From positions 3,162,001 through 3,226,000 of the forward strand of contig NZ_AP014624.1 in assembly GCF_000829375.1 (NCBI RefSeq): DNA of 64,000 nt, read 5' to 3'. The notes beneath the pieces are model-generated. The model searched no databases. It was not told where the DNA came from and saw only the letters and a list, made by a program, of their open reading frames with translations. This document shows, piece by piece, positions 8,700 through 17,524 of this stretch. The position numbers and the translations under genes are program-made. Numbering within the stretch: the first letter of the stretch is position 1; every line of letters begins with the position of its first letter. The stretch comes from Chryseobacterium sp. StRB126. GTDB taxonomy: Bacteria; Bacteroidota; Bacteroidia; Flavobacteriales; Weeksellaceae.

Positions 8700-9590
8700 T
8701 TATGACTTACTTATATAATATTCCCAAACTGCATTTCCTATATCGGCAATGATTTTTTCTGTATCTTTCATTTCTTCATTACTATTTTTCAGGTATACGG
8801 ATAGAATGAAATGCTTTCCATTGGGAAGCTTTACAATTCCAACATCATTCATTGCAGCTCTTATATTCTGTTCGTTTCTTCCTGAAATCCCTGTACGATG
8901 AGCCAATTCTGTTCCTGCTGGAAAGCCCGCCTTCATCCAGGTTAATCCTCTTGAAGTTTCTACCATGATCTGGTATAAGTATTTTGTGGTTTCCTTTTTC
9001 AGCACTTTCCCTTTGTAGAATTTTTCTAAAAGATCTGTTGTTGCTAAAGGGGTTGATGTATTGACAAAATAGGATTCAAAGGTATTCATTTGCTGCTCAT
9101 TCAATCGGATAGTGAAATCTTTAATGCCCTGCTGATTAATAAATTTCTGAACAGCAGGAGCTCCTCCCACCATCTTCAATAGAATATCACAGCCATTATT
9201 ATCGCTGTGAGAGACAGTATATCTTAATAATTGATCTAATGTAAGATCCATATTCCCTGCCGGATATTCTTCTCTGATCGGGCTCCATGTTTCGGGGAGC
9301 AATTCTTCTTTTTTAATCAAAAACTTCTGATCCAGTTTTAGCTTTCCTTTATCTATCTGATTTAAAACAGCTAAGGCAATATGGAATTTAAAAATACTCA
9401 GCATCGGCATTGCTTTATTTCCGTTGATGCTTAACGTATCTTTATCTTCGATTCCTTTTAAAGAAACTCCAACTGTGGCATTTTTCGTTGATATGATTGT
9501 GTTAATCTTACTTCTCAGATCTTGTATTGTCTGGCTTTTTAACTGAATACTAAAAAGACAAATTGATATAAAAAGGGATGCTCTTTTCAT
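8700..9590 (-). CDS. bla: Class A beta-lactamase, subclass A2-like, with RTG box
   Basis: The 296-residue product has a signal peptide (cleavage likely after about residue 19, QLKSQ) and acts in the periplasm, hydrolysing beta-lactams through an acyl-serine. The nucleophile motif is SIFK (Ser65, Lys68), then SDN at 129-131 followed by NGCD, which is typical of the Bacteroidetes A2 group. The omega-loop has Glu165 in LNEQQMN, matching the NEAQMH layout of PER-like enzymes. The third box is RTG (232-234) instead of the usual KTG, as in carbenicillinases, so substrate preference may be altered. The fold and family are clear; the resistance spectrum cannot be read from sequence. It lies alone between uvrA and the T6SS baseplate operon. 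It may be a species-specific relative of CIA- or CGA-type enzymes. Confidence 0.9.
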   Translation of the reverse strand: MKRASLFISICLFSIQLKSQTIQDLRSKINTIISTKNATVGVSLKGIEDKDTLSINGNKAMPMLSIFKFHIALAVLNQIDKGKLKLDQKFLIKKEELLPETWSPIREEYPAGNMDLTLDQLLRYTVSHSDNNGCDILLKMVGGAPAVQKFINQQGIKDFTIRLNEQQMNTFESYFVNTSTPLATTDLLEKFYKGKVLKKETTKYLYQIMVETSRGLTWMKAGFPAGTELAHRTGISGRNEQNIRAAMNDVGIVKLPNGKHFILSVYLKNSNEEMKDTEKIIADIGNAVWEYYISKS

Positions 9591-9639
9591 TTAAATAGTT
9601 TAGTTTTTAATACATTAAATTTTGTAAGATGCATATAAA

Positions 9640-9664
9640 AAATGCCGTATTTCCTACGGCATTT
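9640..9664 (-). terminator. Terminator of tssE-tssF-DUF3829 operon
   Basis: AAATGCCGTA (9640-9649) and TACGGCATTT (9655-9664) form a perfect 10-base-pair stem. The minus strand continues in TTTT. It lies 45 bases after the stop of the DUF3829 lipoprotein gene. Confidence 0.85.
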
Positions 9665-9708
9665 CATATTTTAAAATTGACTGTTGATCTAGCAACGAAT
9701 CAAAAAAT

Positions 9709-10638
9709 TTATTTCACAAAGATGTTGTAAGCACTCAATACACTTTCATAAGATGAATCAATCTGCTGGATATCATTATCCTGAATCTTTCCTTTCTCTT
9801 TAGCATCCCTTATCAGTTTCCTGTAAAGATCTAAAAAGTTAGACGCATTTTTATTAAAGGTCTCAAACTGAGATTTTTTATAAGAATACTGCTGATCTTT
9901 TACATCAAAGTTTAGTTTGGCATTGGCCTCTACTGCTTTGGCATATTCGTCATACTTTTTCTGTGCCGCCGCTTCATTGAATTGTCCGGAATATTGTTTC
10001 CCTAAAAGATCGATTACAGAATCCATTGAATTCATCACATTTTTGGAAGAAATAATATACTCTTTTATCGGGTGATCTTTCAAAATAATTTCCTCTGCAG
10101 CATCTGTAGCGGGCTTAATTTTAATCATAATATTCTCCCCTGCAGCAAATAAAGCATTCGCATCGTCCTCAATTTCTTTTCTGATGGCTTCTGCTTTTGC
10201 TCCTTTATCATCCTTATAATTTTCCGAAGTCATATAGGACTTAAGCTCTTCAGCCTTTTTGTCTATATTTTCTTTTTTAGCCTTATAAATACTGAATTCT
10301 TTTTCAATAGCGGCTTTATCTTTATCAAATCCAGATGGAATTTCCTTAATCTTTGAAAATGAATAATCCATTGAGGTTAATGTAATTGGTATGATCAATC
10401 CATTTTTGCCTTTTGATTTGGCCACGATTGCATCTGCATATTTTAAAATTCTTTCAATATGCTTGGATGTACTTTTATAAGAATCTATAAAATTGTTATT
10501 AAAATCAATAATATCATTCGCATCTGTCTCGCCTCCAAGGTTTAAAACGGCATTCCCAAATTTTTCTGCACCTTTTTTACAGCTTACGACGGTAACAGTT
10601 AAAGCCAGGGCCATTGCAAGTACAATAATCTTCTTCAT
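9709..10638 (-). CDS. DUF3829-type lipoprotein linked to T6SS baseplate genes
   Basis: The 309-residue product has a lipoprotein signal (VTVVSC, Cys20, then KKGAEK) and a mostly helical, Lys/Glu-rich body resembling DUF3829, with long amphipathic helices around 95-150 and 215-305. It follows tssF after 23 bases and is followed by the operon terminator, so it is the last gene of a tssE-tssF-lipoprotein unit. In Bacteroidetes systems, lipoproteins are part of the T6SS-iii envelope components, so this may be a structural or anchoring subunit. No specific Tss letter can be assigned from sequence alone. An unrelated lipoprotein carried along by position is the alternative. Confidence 0.7.
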   Translation of the reverse strand: MKKIIVLAMALALTVTVVSCKKGAEKFGNAVLNLGGETDANDIIDFNNNFIDSYKSTSKHIERILKYADAIVAKSKGKNGLIIPITLTSMDYSFSKIKEIPSGFDKDKAAIEKEFSIYKAKKENIDKKAEELKSYMTSENYKDDKGAKAEAIRKEIEDDANALFAAGENIMIKIKPATDAAEEIILKDHPIKEYIISSKNVMNSMDSVIDLLGKQYSGQFNEAAAQKKYDEYAKAVEANAKLNFDVKDQQYSYKKSQFETFNKNASNFLDLYRKLIRDAKEKGKIQDNDIQQIDSSYESVLSAYNIFVK

Positions 10639-10661
10639 ATTTTTTATTTTAATTTTCTAAT

Positions 10662-12545
10662 TTACATATCCTGGAATTCGACATCCTCATTGGTTACTTT
10701 CACCAGATATTCAATACCGTCAATGGCTTTGGCAATGATCTGGTTTCTGGTGATATTAGCCATATTTTCCCAATATGCTCTTCCATAGAAAGAATAATTC
10801 TGTGGAACAATTTCTACCTCAACAGTTCTTACAAAACCTTCTTTAGGTTTGTTGCTAATCATTGTTCCTCTTCTCACCCTTACTTCTCTCAATTCATCTT
10901 TCAGGATCATTCGGCAATAGTTTTTAACATCTTCAAGGGAAATAATTTTGTCTCTTGTTGTTAAAGCATATTTATAAGCCTGAATACTGTCGGTTCCTTT
11001 CTGCTCCTCAGCACCACCCAAGGTTTCCGTAAGCAGTACAACAGTCTGTGATTTCAACTGATTGGAAAGTTCTGTCCCAGGACGCATATGATTGGCTAAT
11101 GTGCAATGAGTGATCCAGAAAGAAGCATAGGTATGGTCTGTTTTTTCAACAGGCTCCATAATGACATAATTCAGTTCCTGCCTGATGTTTCTCTTGGCAT
11201 TGTTCACTTTCTGCACCATGGATTTCATCTTGTCGGACATTTCACTGAGAACTCCTTTTACATTATCTCTGTTTAAGAGGGAAAATGCGGCAATCTCATC
11301 TCTTGTCAGTTCCAACACGTTAGCAATCATATCTACAGCATTTCTGCTGGTGAAACGTTCCATTCCTCCTTTTCTCACAGTGTATAATCCTTTTTTAAGA
11401 TCATCTGCAGGGGTAAATGGTATTTCAGTATATTTTCTTCCGTCTCCATCCTGCACCTCATCTACATATAAGAAGTGTTCTCCTTCGTCTGTTACTAAAG
11501 GAATATTATTTCCCATAATATCAAGACTGTATTCTGTTTTTTTCCAGCCTCTGTTATAAATCGGGAAAGCATTCAGTACAAATGAGAAGTTATCCAGAAT
11601 TTCTGCTGAGAATTGTGGTGGAAACTCAAAAGTAAGCCATAAATAACGCTTATTATCAAGATATTTTACAATCTCTTCTTTTCCGGCAAGGAAATCAAGG
11701 TTTTGTGGAAGCTGCCCCGGTTCTGAGAACAAGCTGCTGGAAAGTCCGGTGATTTCGATAAATTTATGACGGTAGATACTTTTGATATCTTCTATTACCT
11801 TACTTCGGATCGACTGTTCTTTAAACATTTGCTCATAACCATCCGGAGCACTTTCTGAAAGATAGCTTAACCCTTCTCTTACAAACAAAGGGTTTCCATT
11901 ACTTGAAACATTAATATAAGGTAATAGTTTATATACAAAATCAAGATGCTCAAAAGCTGGATTGGAGCAGAATATGCTCATGTATTTAGGAAAATATTCG
12001 CTCACATATTTGCTGACATCAATCCCTACCGTAACCTTTCTGTAATCTTCAGGCCTTCCGTTAAATCTTGAAATAGGAATTTTATTAAACCTATCATCAA
12101 TACTGTAACAGGTATTCCCTACAAACATTACTGAAGTGTGAATTTTATTAATCCTAACATTCCCTACGGGAGTAAAAGGAATATTTAATTGTTTATCCGA
12201 TTCTGATTTCACAGTGGAAGTCATTTGCTTACGGAAGAAAAACTCCGTGTGCTCCAATAAAACTTCGGTAGAATCATAAGGCTGCGTAAAAGCAACCGCA
12301 TGAGCCGGAATAGGATGAGTATAAATAGATGGAGTTAACAGCTTTGCCAGTTTTTCAAGAATTCGGGCATTCACTGTTTGTATTTCATTATTCGCTTTAA
12401 AAACTTCTGTACTGAATGCATCAATTAATAGTTTTACAAATGGGTCTAAAGACTGCGGGCTTTTCAATCCCCATACTTTAGTTGCATTCTGAAGCATTCT
12501 TGCTTTTACAGATTCTTTGGAATAAATATTTTGATCTAGGTTCAT
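10662..12545 (-). CDS. tssF: T6SS baseplate subunit TssF
   Basis: The 627-residue cytoplasmic protein begins with the TssF-type region (MNLDQNIYSKESVKARMLQN, then SLDPFVKLLIDAF and LEKLAKLLTP), which corresponds to the wedge protein built around TssG in the phage-like baseplate. In the T6SS-iii of Bacteroidetes, TssF is similar in length but divergent in sequence. It lies 23 bases downstream of tssE and just upstream of a lipoprotein gene. The usual neighbours tssG, tssK, clpV, hcp and the sheath genes are absent from this window, so the system must be split between loci. The identification rests on the N-terminal pattern, the length and the tssE linkage. Confidence 0.85.
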   Translation of the reverse strand: MNLDQNIYSKESVKARMLQNATKVWGLKSPQSLDPFVKLLIDAFSTEVFKANNEIQTVNARILEKLAKLLTPSIYTHPIPAHAVAFTQPYDSTEVLLEHTEFFFRKQMTSTVKSESDKQLNIPFTPVGNVRINKIHTSVMFVGNTCYSIDDRFNKIPISRFNGRPEDYRKVTVGIDVSKYVSEYFPKYMSIFCSNPAFEHLDFVYKLLPYINVSSNGNPLFVREGLSYLSESAPDGYEQMFKEQSIRSKVIEDIKSIYRHKFIEITGLSSSLFSEPGQLPQNLDFLAGKEEIVKYLDNKRYLWLTFEFPPQFSAEILDNFSFVLNAFPIYNRGWKKTEYSLDIMGNNIPLVTDEGEHFLYVDEVQDGDGRKYTEIPFTPADDLKKGLYTVRKGGMERFTSRNAVDMIANVLELTRDEIAAFSLLNRDNVKGVLSEMSDKMKSMVQKVNNAKRNIRQELNYVIMEPVEKTDHTYASFWITHCTLANHMRPGTELSNQLKSQTVVLLTETLGGAEEQKGTDSIQAYKYALTTRDKIISLEDVKNYCRMILKDELREVRVRRGTMISNKPKEGFVRTVEVEIVPQNYSFYGRAYWENMANITRNQIIAKAIDGIEYLVKVTNEDVEFQDM

Positions 12546-12568
12546 AATTTTTTTCGCTGTTAGAAATA

Positions 12569-13009
12569 TTAATCAATGGACATTGGGCTCAGGAACAGTT
12601 CTGTTGAAAAACTGAAACGTTCTCCTGTTTCCTCCATCTTCGCATTGATGGCAATTCTTACTTTCTTTTTGATTTCGGTGTGTTCTTTGGTATCGTAACT
12701 GTGTTCTACAAATTGGATATTGGCATCTATCTGTGGCTGTACAATTCTTGGTTCATATTCCTGAATTTGTCTTCTGAGACTTTTTACAAAAACGTTTTCC
12801 CAGATGGCACTGGTTACTCCATTATCGAATTCCAGGTTCCAAACATCGTTTCCATAATTTTCATCGTATCTGTTCTCCCCTTTTTTGGTAGTGATCAGCA
12901 GCATAATATTGTGAGCAATACTTTCTCCCATATCGCAGGTATCGATACTTCCCCCTTCTGTCATTAATGTAGACGGTACAAAGGGCATTCTGTAATTTGG
13001 TGTATCCAT
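12569..13009 (-). CDS. tssE: T6SS baseplate subunit TssE (gp25-like)
   Basis: The 146-residue protein has the GPW/gp25 lysozyme-like fold pattern used for baseplate wedges: SIAHNIMLLITTKKGENRYD near 28-47, then W-N-L-E-F-D and a long VFVKSLRRQIQEYEPRI helix with the conserved EPR. TssE nucleates sheath assembly. It heads the operon tssE-tssF-DUF3829 (23-base gaps). Upstream, at 13034-13055, the leader contains an 8-base inverted repeat (TTTCGTTT/AAACGAAA) that could fold in the mRNA or serve as an operator. Confidence 0.88.
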   Translation of the reverse strand: MDTPNYRMPFVPSTLMTEGGSIDTCDMGESIAHNIMLLITTKKGENRYDENYGNDVWNLEFDNGVTSAIWENVFVKSLRRQIQEYEPRIVQPQIDANIQFVEHSYDTKEHTEIKKKVRIAINAKMEETGERFSFSTELFLSPMSID

Positions 13010-13033
13010 AACTTATTGTTTTTTACTTCATGG

Positions 13034-13055
13034 TTTCGTTTACTTAAAAACGAAA
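13034..13055 (-). promoter_or_regulatory. Inverted repeat in tssE leader
   Basis: TTTCGTTT (13034-13041), spacer ACTTAA, AAACGAAA (13048-13055), 24 to 46 bases before the tssE ATG. It lacks a T tract, so it is not a terminator. An operator or mRNA hairpin is possible, but no regulator can be assigned. Confidence 0.35.
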
Positions 13056-13110
13056 TACCAAAATACACATTTTCACTAAATAATTGTTATAATAAATTAA
13101 AATATTATTC

Positions 13111-13145
13111 AAAAACCAGGGCCTTCAAACTGAATTGAAAGCCCT
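13111..13145 (-). terminator. Terminator of the amino-acid permease gene
   Basis: AGGGC-C-TTCAA (13118-13128) and TTGAA-A-GCCCT (13135-13145) form a stem with one wobble on the minus strand, followed by GGTTTTT. It lies 36 bases after the stop at 13181. Confidence 0.75.
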
Positions 13146-13180
13146 GAAACCATTATCTGTATTATATTCATTATGTTACT

Positions 13181-14599
13181 CTATTGATCTGTTTTTCTCC
13201 GATTGATGAAATAGTATACCGGAAGTCCTAGCAATACCAGTAAAAATCCCGGCCAGGTGTATTGCTGTTTGTATATTAATAATAGGATACAGAAAACAGT
13301 TCCTATAATAAGATATATGATAGGAGTCACAGGATATAGCCATGTTTTATAAGGTCTTTCTAAAGTAGGTTGCTTAATTCTTAAATAAATAACTCCAAAA
13401 ACTGTAATCATATAGAACAGAACAATAACAAACGAAATCATATCCAACAGGTTTCCGTACTGTCCGCTCAAACATAGTAAAGAAGCCCAGATTCCCTGCA
13501 TCCACAATGCATTTTCCGGCACTTCATTTTTATTATTTTTTTCTGCAGATTTAAAGAACATACCATCTTTGGCCATTGTTTGAAAAACTCTTGCACCAGC
13601 CAAGATCAATCCGTTATCACATCCGAAAGTGGAAATCATTACTAGCACAGCAATAATAATGGTTCCTGCACTTCCAAAAATATTTTGTGACGCTGCTACA
13701 GCGACCCTGTCATTAGTAGCAAAGGCAATACTGTCTCTATCCAGAGCATTTAAATACACAAAATTAACAGCTATATATAAAATCATCACGGCAGAAGTCC
13801 CGTAGATCATTGATTTTACTACATTTTTCTTTGGGTTTTCAATTTCCCCGGAAACAAACGTTACGCTTTCCCATGCTACAGAGCTGAAAACAGATCCTAC
13901 CATGGCAGCAGCAATCCCCCCCATCAAAGTCATTCCCCCAATAGGCTCCCAGCCTTCTTTCAGAAAATTTCCACTCAGATCCTTTTTCAGATTACTAAAA
14001 GAATCCATTCCCAAGTTGAAATTTTCAGATAAATGAGAAAAATCTACCAGAATAAATCCTGCAGCAATCAATCCTAATAAAGCTAAAATTTTAGATCCTG
14101 TAAAGATATTCTGTAAAAACTTTCCACTTTCTACGCCTCTTGTATTAATATAAGTAAGCAAAAGGATAACTGCGATAGCTAAAATTTGTATCCATGTAAT
14201 TTTAAATTCTCCACTTTGGAAAATAGGAGCAGCATCATTAAGTGATGGTATCAGATAGGCTGTAAATTTACCGAAAGCCATTGCCACGGCAGCAATTGTT
14301 CCTGTTTGTATCACAGTGAACAGCCCCCAACCATAAAGAAATCCCATTCTTTTACCGAAGATCTCTTTCAGGTAGGTGTATTGTCCGCCAGCCTTTGGAA
14401 AGAGGGCAGAAAGTTCGCCATAGCTTATGGCTGCAGCTACTGTCATTATTCCTGTGATGATCCAGACAACAATCAGCCAGTAACCGGAGCCCAGATTACG
14501 CATCATATCAGCGCTTACGATAAATATTCCACTTCCGATCATAGAGCCCATTACAAGCATAATGGCATCCCATAGTTTCAGTTTTTTATGCATAGTCAA
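13181..14599 (-). CDS. APC-family amino-acid permease
   Basis: The 472-residue polytopic membrane protein has about 12 transmembrane helices. Its N-terminal signature reads KLKLWDAIMLVMGSMIGSGIF, the substrate-binding break in helix 1 of the APC/LAT-type exchangers. Other family landmarks are GGQYTYLKEIFG (about 70-81), SVAWESVTFVSGEI (helix 6 region) and KNVVKSMIYGTS. It should carry amino acids across the inner membrane; the exact substrate cannot be told. It stands alone with its own terminator downstream and a divergent DUF4920 gene upstream. Confidence 0.88.
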   Translation of the reverse strand: MTMHKKLKLWDAIMLVMGSMIGSGIFIVSADMMRNLGSGYWLIVVWIITGIMTVAAAISYGELSALFPKAGGQYTYLKEIFGKRMGFLYGWGLFTVIQTGTIAAVAMAFGKFTAYLIPSLNDAAPIFQSGEFKITWIQILAIAVILLLTYINTRGVESGKFLQNIFTGSKILALLGLIAAGFILVDFSHLSENFNLGMDSFSNLKKDLSGNFLKEGWEPIGGMTLMGGIAAAMVGSVFSSVAWESVTFVSGEIENPKKNVVKSMIYGTSAVMILYIAVNFVYLNALDRDSIAFATNDRVAVAASQNIFGSAGTIIIAVLVMISTFGCDNGLILAGARVFQTMAKDGMFFKSAEKNNKNEVPENALWMQGIWASLLCLSGQYGNLLDMISFVIVLFYMITVFGVIYLRIKQPTLERPYKTWLYPVTPIIYLIIGTVFCILLLIYKQQYTWPGFLLVLLGLPVYYFINRRKTDQ

Positions 14600-14712
14600 G
14601 TATAGGTATCAAATATAAACAAATCTACCTTTCATTTTGAATTTTATTAAAAATTCACACAAGCACCTGTTTATTATCAAATTTTATCGACTTATGATTC
14701 AATATTAATTAG

Positions 14713-14720
14713 TATTTTTG
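14713..14720 (+). promoter_or_regulatory. Putative -7 box of the DUF4920 gene
   Basis: TATTTTTG matches TAnnTTTG. It ends in the TTG that could be read as an upstream start codon, which argues that translation begins at the ATG 16 bases downstream (14736). Confidence 0.55.
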
Positions 14721-14735
14721 AAAAAAATATTAAAC

Positions 14736-15251
14736 ATGAAATTTAAAGCTATTCTATTTGCAGCAGCTGTAAGTGCTTCTACACTGGCGTTTGCCCAAGA
14801 GACATCACAAAAGAAATTTTCACCACCGGCAGGAAATGCTTTGGTAGGTGATACTTATGGGGCAGGCGTTGCAACGACCATAGAGTCTAAAGCAATAACA
14901 GTAGACAAGCTGGGCAAGAAGCTTAAAAAAGAAAATAAAAAACTTGAAAATGTAGCTATCAAAGGAAAGGTGACCGATGTTTGTGAGAAAAAGGGATGCT
15001 GGCTGACTATTCAGACTGATGATAACTCACAGTTTTTTGTAAAAATGAAAGACTATGCCTTCTTTGTTCCTACAGCTTTAAAAGGTAAAAATGTAGTTCT
15101 GGAAGGAAATGCTGAAAGAAAAGTAATTTCCGTGGATGAGCAGAAACATTATGCTGAAGATGCTAAAAAACCTCAATCTGAAATTGATGCTATTGTACAG
15201 CCTAAGGAAGAAATCAGATTTTTGGCAAGTGGAATTAAGGTCGTACACTAA
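14736..15251 (+). CDS. Secreted DUF4920 protein
   Basis: The 171-residue product has a clear signal peptide (MKFKAILFAAAVSASTLAFAQ), so it is periplasmic. The body contains the DUF4920 signature DVCEKKGCW near residue 90, with two cysteines that could bind a metal or form a disulfide, and an OB-like strand set (AIKGKVTDVC, GCWLTIQTDD, VVLEGNAERKV). The biochemical role of the family is unknown. I place the start at the ATG at 14736, because the in-frame TTG at 14718 lies inside the promoter box TATTTTTG. The gene is transcribed alone and divergently from the permease. Confidence 0.82.
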   Translation: MKFKAILFAAAVSASTLAFAQETSQKKFSPPAGNALVGDTYGAGVATTIESKAITVDKLGKKLKKENKKLENVAIKGKVTDVCEKKGCWLTIQTDDNSQFFVKMKDYAFFVPTALKGKNVVLEGNAERKVISVDEQKHYAEDAKKPQSEIDAIVQPKEEIRFLASGIKVVH

Positions 15252-15410
15252 GGTTTTTAAAGATTCAATTAAATATTAAAATTTCGTGCAGATTTTGCAG
15301 ATTACGCAAATTTTAAAAATTAGGAAATAGATAAATTCATATTTCGCATTTTTGAAAAAATTTAGCTCCTATTTTCTATTTGATTTTTATTCTTAGAAAT
15401 ATATAAAAAA

Positions 15411-15443
15411 TAATTTCGGCAACCCGTTGGGTTGCCGAAATTA
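15411..15443 (-). terminator. Strong terminator of the M14 peptidase gene
   Basis: A perfect 15-base-pair stem, TAATTTCGGCAACCC (15411-15425) with GGGTTGCCGAAATTA (15429-15443), loop GTT, begins directly after the stop codon of the peptidase gene. The minus strand then runs into TTTTTTATA. Confidence 0.85.
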
Positions 15444-16553
15444 TTAGTCTTCTATTGTAAAATCCACTACTGAATCCAGCTTCGGATATTTATGGGTAGA
15501 AATAAATTTCTTCCCTGTACAGTCTACTTCCAGCCAGCCTTTTCTTTTCTTCACATCTCCTGCTTCCATCACATAAGGAACAAAAGAAATTTCATCTTTC
15601 CCATCCTCTTTCATTTCTCTATACTGAACGGCAATATCTAAAATACATTCATGCTCTGTATTCAGTCTTACATTTCTATAGATAATATCATAATGGGTTT
15701 CTTTGTTTTCCGGAATATCCAGATACGTTTCCCATCCTGTAATCTCAGAGTTCAATTCACTAATTGCTTTCAGTGCATAATATAAAGCGATCGTATAATA
15801 TTTTCTGGTTCCCTTTCTTGTGTAGTCATCTACAAAATGTCCACCTTCAAATAAAATGGTAGGCATTCCTGCCTTGATGAAATTATCACCTGTAGAAGTT
15901 GGATAAAATTCATCAGAATATCTCCCGATCTGGTTAGGGATCATTTCCTTTAAATGGTTATAAACACTCCCAATAACAGCCATACATTTTTTTCTGTTTT
16001 CTGTAACGGTACGTTCTACATTTTCAGAAGGAGCTAAGAAGGAAAGAGTAGCCGGATGAATACCATCTGTGGTGAAAATGGTTCTTTGTTCATGAAGGTT
16101 CAGTGCATAATCATATTTCTTTGAAGCGGCTGCTTTTTTCAGAAACTTAATCTCCTTGCTTGCCTCATTATGGAAGTCGCGGTTAAGATCAATATCTACG
16201 GCATTTAATCTTGTCCATTTTTCAGATCCGTCAGGGTTCAACATAAAGATAAAGTCCAGTCTGATTTTACTGAATAAATCTTCCTTCATTTCGGGAGCTT
16301 TATCAAGACTTGTTAAAAGATCAAGCATGGCGTGTGTAGCATTGGATTCATTTCCGTGCATTTGTGACCAGGCCAATACCTGAATGTTTCCGGTTCCGAT
16401 GCTTAACTGATAAATAGGCTTCTCTAAATAAGATGTTCCGATCTCCTGAATGTAATCGCTGAGATTAGCTTGTAGGTAAGAAAATAATTTTTCAGGGGAA
16501 ATATAGCGATTAGAGAAATCAGAGGCTGGAGAATAAATATGTTCAAAGTTCAT
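15444..16553 (-). CDS. M14-family zinc carboxypeptidase
   Basis: The 369-residue protein has the zinc-binding HGNES motif (about 66-70, His and Glu ligands), a second His in LNLHEQRT (about 152), and the catalytic Glu in ILFEGGHF (about 240). LNPDGSEKWTRLN and VDIDLNRDF are the substrate-carboxylate and Arg/Asn-binding segments typical of M14. No signal peptide is seen, so it is probably cytoplasmic. It should trim C-terminal residues from peptides. It is transcribed alone. A TAAATTTG element at 16586-16579 on the minus strand, 25 bases upstream of the ATG, is a likely -7 box. The terminator abuts its stop. Confidence 0.88.
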   Translation of the reverse strand: MNFEHIYSPASDFSNRYISPEKLFSYLQANLSDYIQEIGTSYLEKPIYQLSIGTGNIQVLAWSQMHGNESNATHAMLDLLTSLDKAPEMKEDLFSKIRLDFIFMLNPDGSEKWTRLNAVDIDLNRDFHNEASKEIKFLKKAAASKKYDYALNLHEQRTIFTTDGIHPATLSFLAPSENVERTVTENRKKCMAVIGSVYNHLKEMIPNQIGRYSDEFYPTSTGDNFIKAGMPTILFEGGHFVDDYTRKGTRKYYTIALYYALKAISELNSEITGWETYLDIPENKETHYDIIYRNVRLNTEHECILDIAVQYREMKEDGKDEISFVPYVMEAGDVKKRKGWLEVDCTGKKFISTHKYPKLDSVVDFTIED

Positions 16554-17524
16554 TGCTGGAAAAATAATTTACTGGAATCAAATTTAACCATTTTAAGGCA
16601 TAAAATAAATATTAACATTTGTAAATAATATAAAAACAGAGAAAAGTCAAGAGATTTTTGTAAACAAAAAATAATTTACAAAAGTTAAATAAAGAATTTT
16701 ATCCATTATTAAACGATTAACATACGTAACATTGTTAAACAATACATATAGACATATTGTCTGTTGATAAAATTGTGGATTGCGAATAATTTAATTAACA
16801 ATATTTAAATAACATAAATTCAGTTAGTTACAGAATTCATCTCAATACTATTTGTAAGAACACTTGAAGTAGATAAATGCTTGTTTTAAGCCAAATGGGC
16901 ATATATTTTTTAAACAAATACATTGTGGAAAACTCAGTTGTTTATGCTTTTATACAAATGTAAAACAAAGAGAAACTTAAAAAATTACCAGATTCTGAAT
17001 TCAAATTGATATTTCAAAGAGCTTTAAAACTTAGCTGAAAATTAATTTTGTTTAGCAGAAGAAATATAGCCGTAAGTAATGCGAAAATTACTGTAAAATG
17101 AATGTTTACAAAAGTAATTTACTTATGTACATTAATTAAAACCGCTATTATAAGCTTATATAACCCATGTTTTAGAGATTTAGTGATCTATTTTTAAATA
17201 TATCCAGAATTAACATTGTAAATAGCTAAAGAGGAAAAATAACTCGCCTAAAATAGACTTTTACCCGCCCTAATTTACATTTATAATCTCTTCTTAAAGG
17301 TTGTTTACCCAAAATATGAACCCATTATTGAATTTTATTATTGAATCAATTTAATTTATATCATCATAAAGTACATTTGTAATTTACACATAAAAGCTTA
17401 TATAATAATACATTATAGACGGATTACATTTGTATATTAAAGAAAGTTTTAGTTATTTACATTTGTATTTTGCTTTTGTAAATTTTATGAGTTACATTTG
17501 TAAAATAATTAATAGCTTATTTTT
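16554..17524. promoter_or_regulatory. Long AT-rich gap with repeated TACATTTGTA operator-like motif
   Basis: No gene is seen in these 971 bases. The near-palindrome TACATTTGTA occurs exactly at 17372-17381, 17425-17434, 17458-17467 and 17493-17502, and as its reverse complement TACAAATGTA at 16953-16962. Degenerate copies lie at 16613-16625 (TAACATTTGTAAA), 17104-17118 and 17211-17222. The last four exact copies sit 32 to 153 bases before the XRE regulator ATG, spaced 53, 33 and 35 bases apart. This fits an array of binding sites for the adjacent regulator, though that link is inferred. Confidence 0.55.

Noticed and set aside
14718..14735. TTG as start codon of the DUF4920 gene
   Set aside because: The TTG is the end of a TATTTTTG promoter box and the ATG at 14736 begins a good signal peptide.
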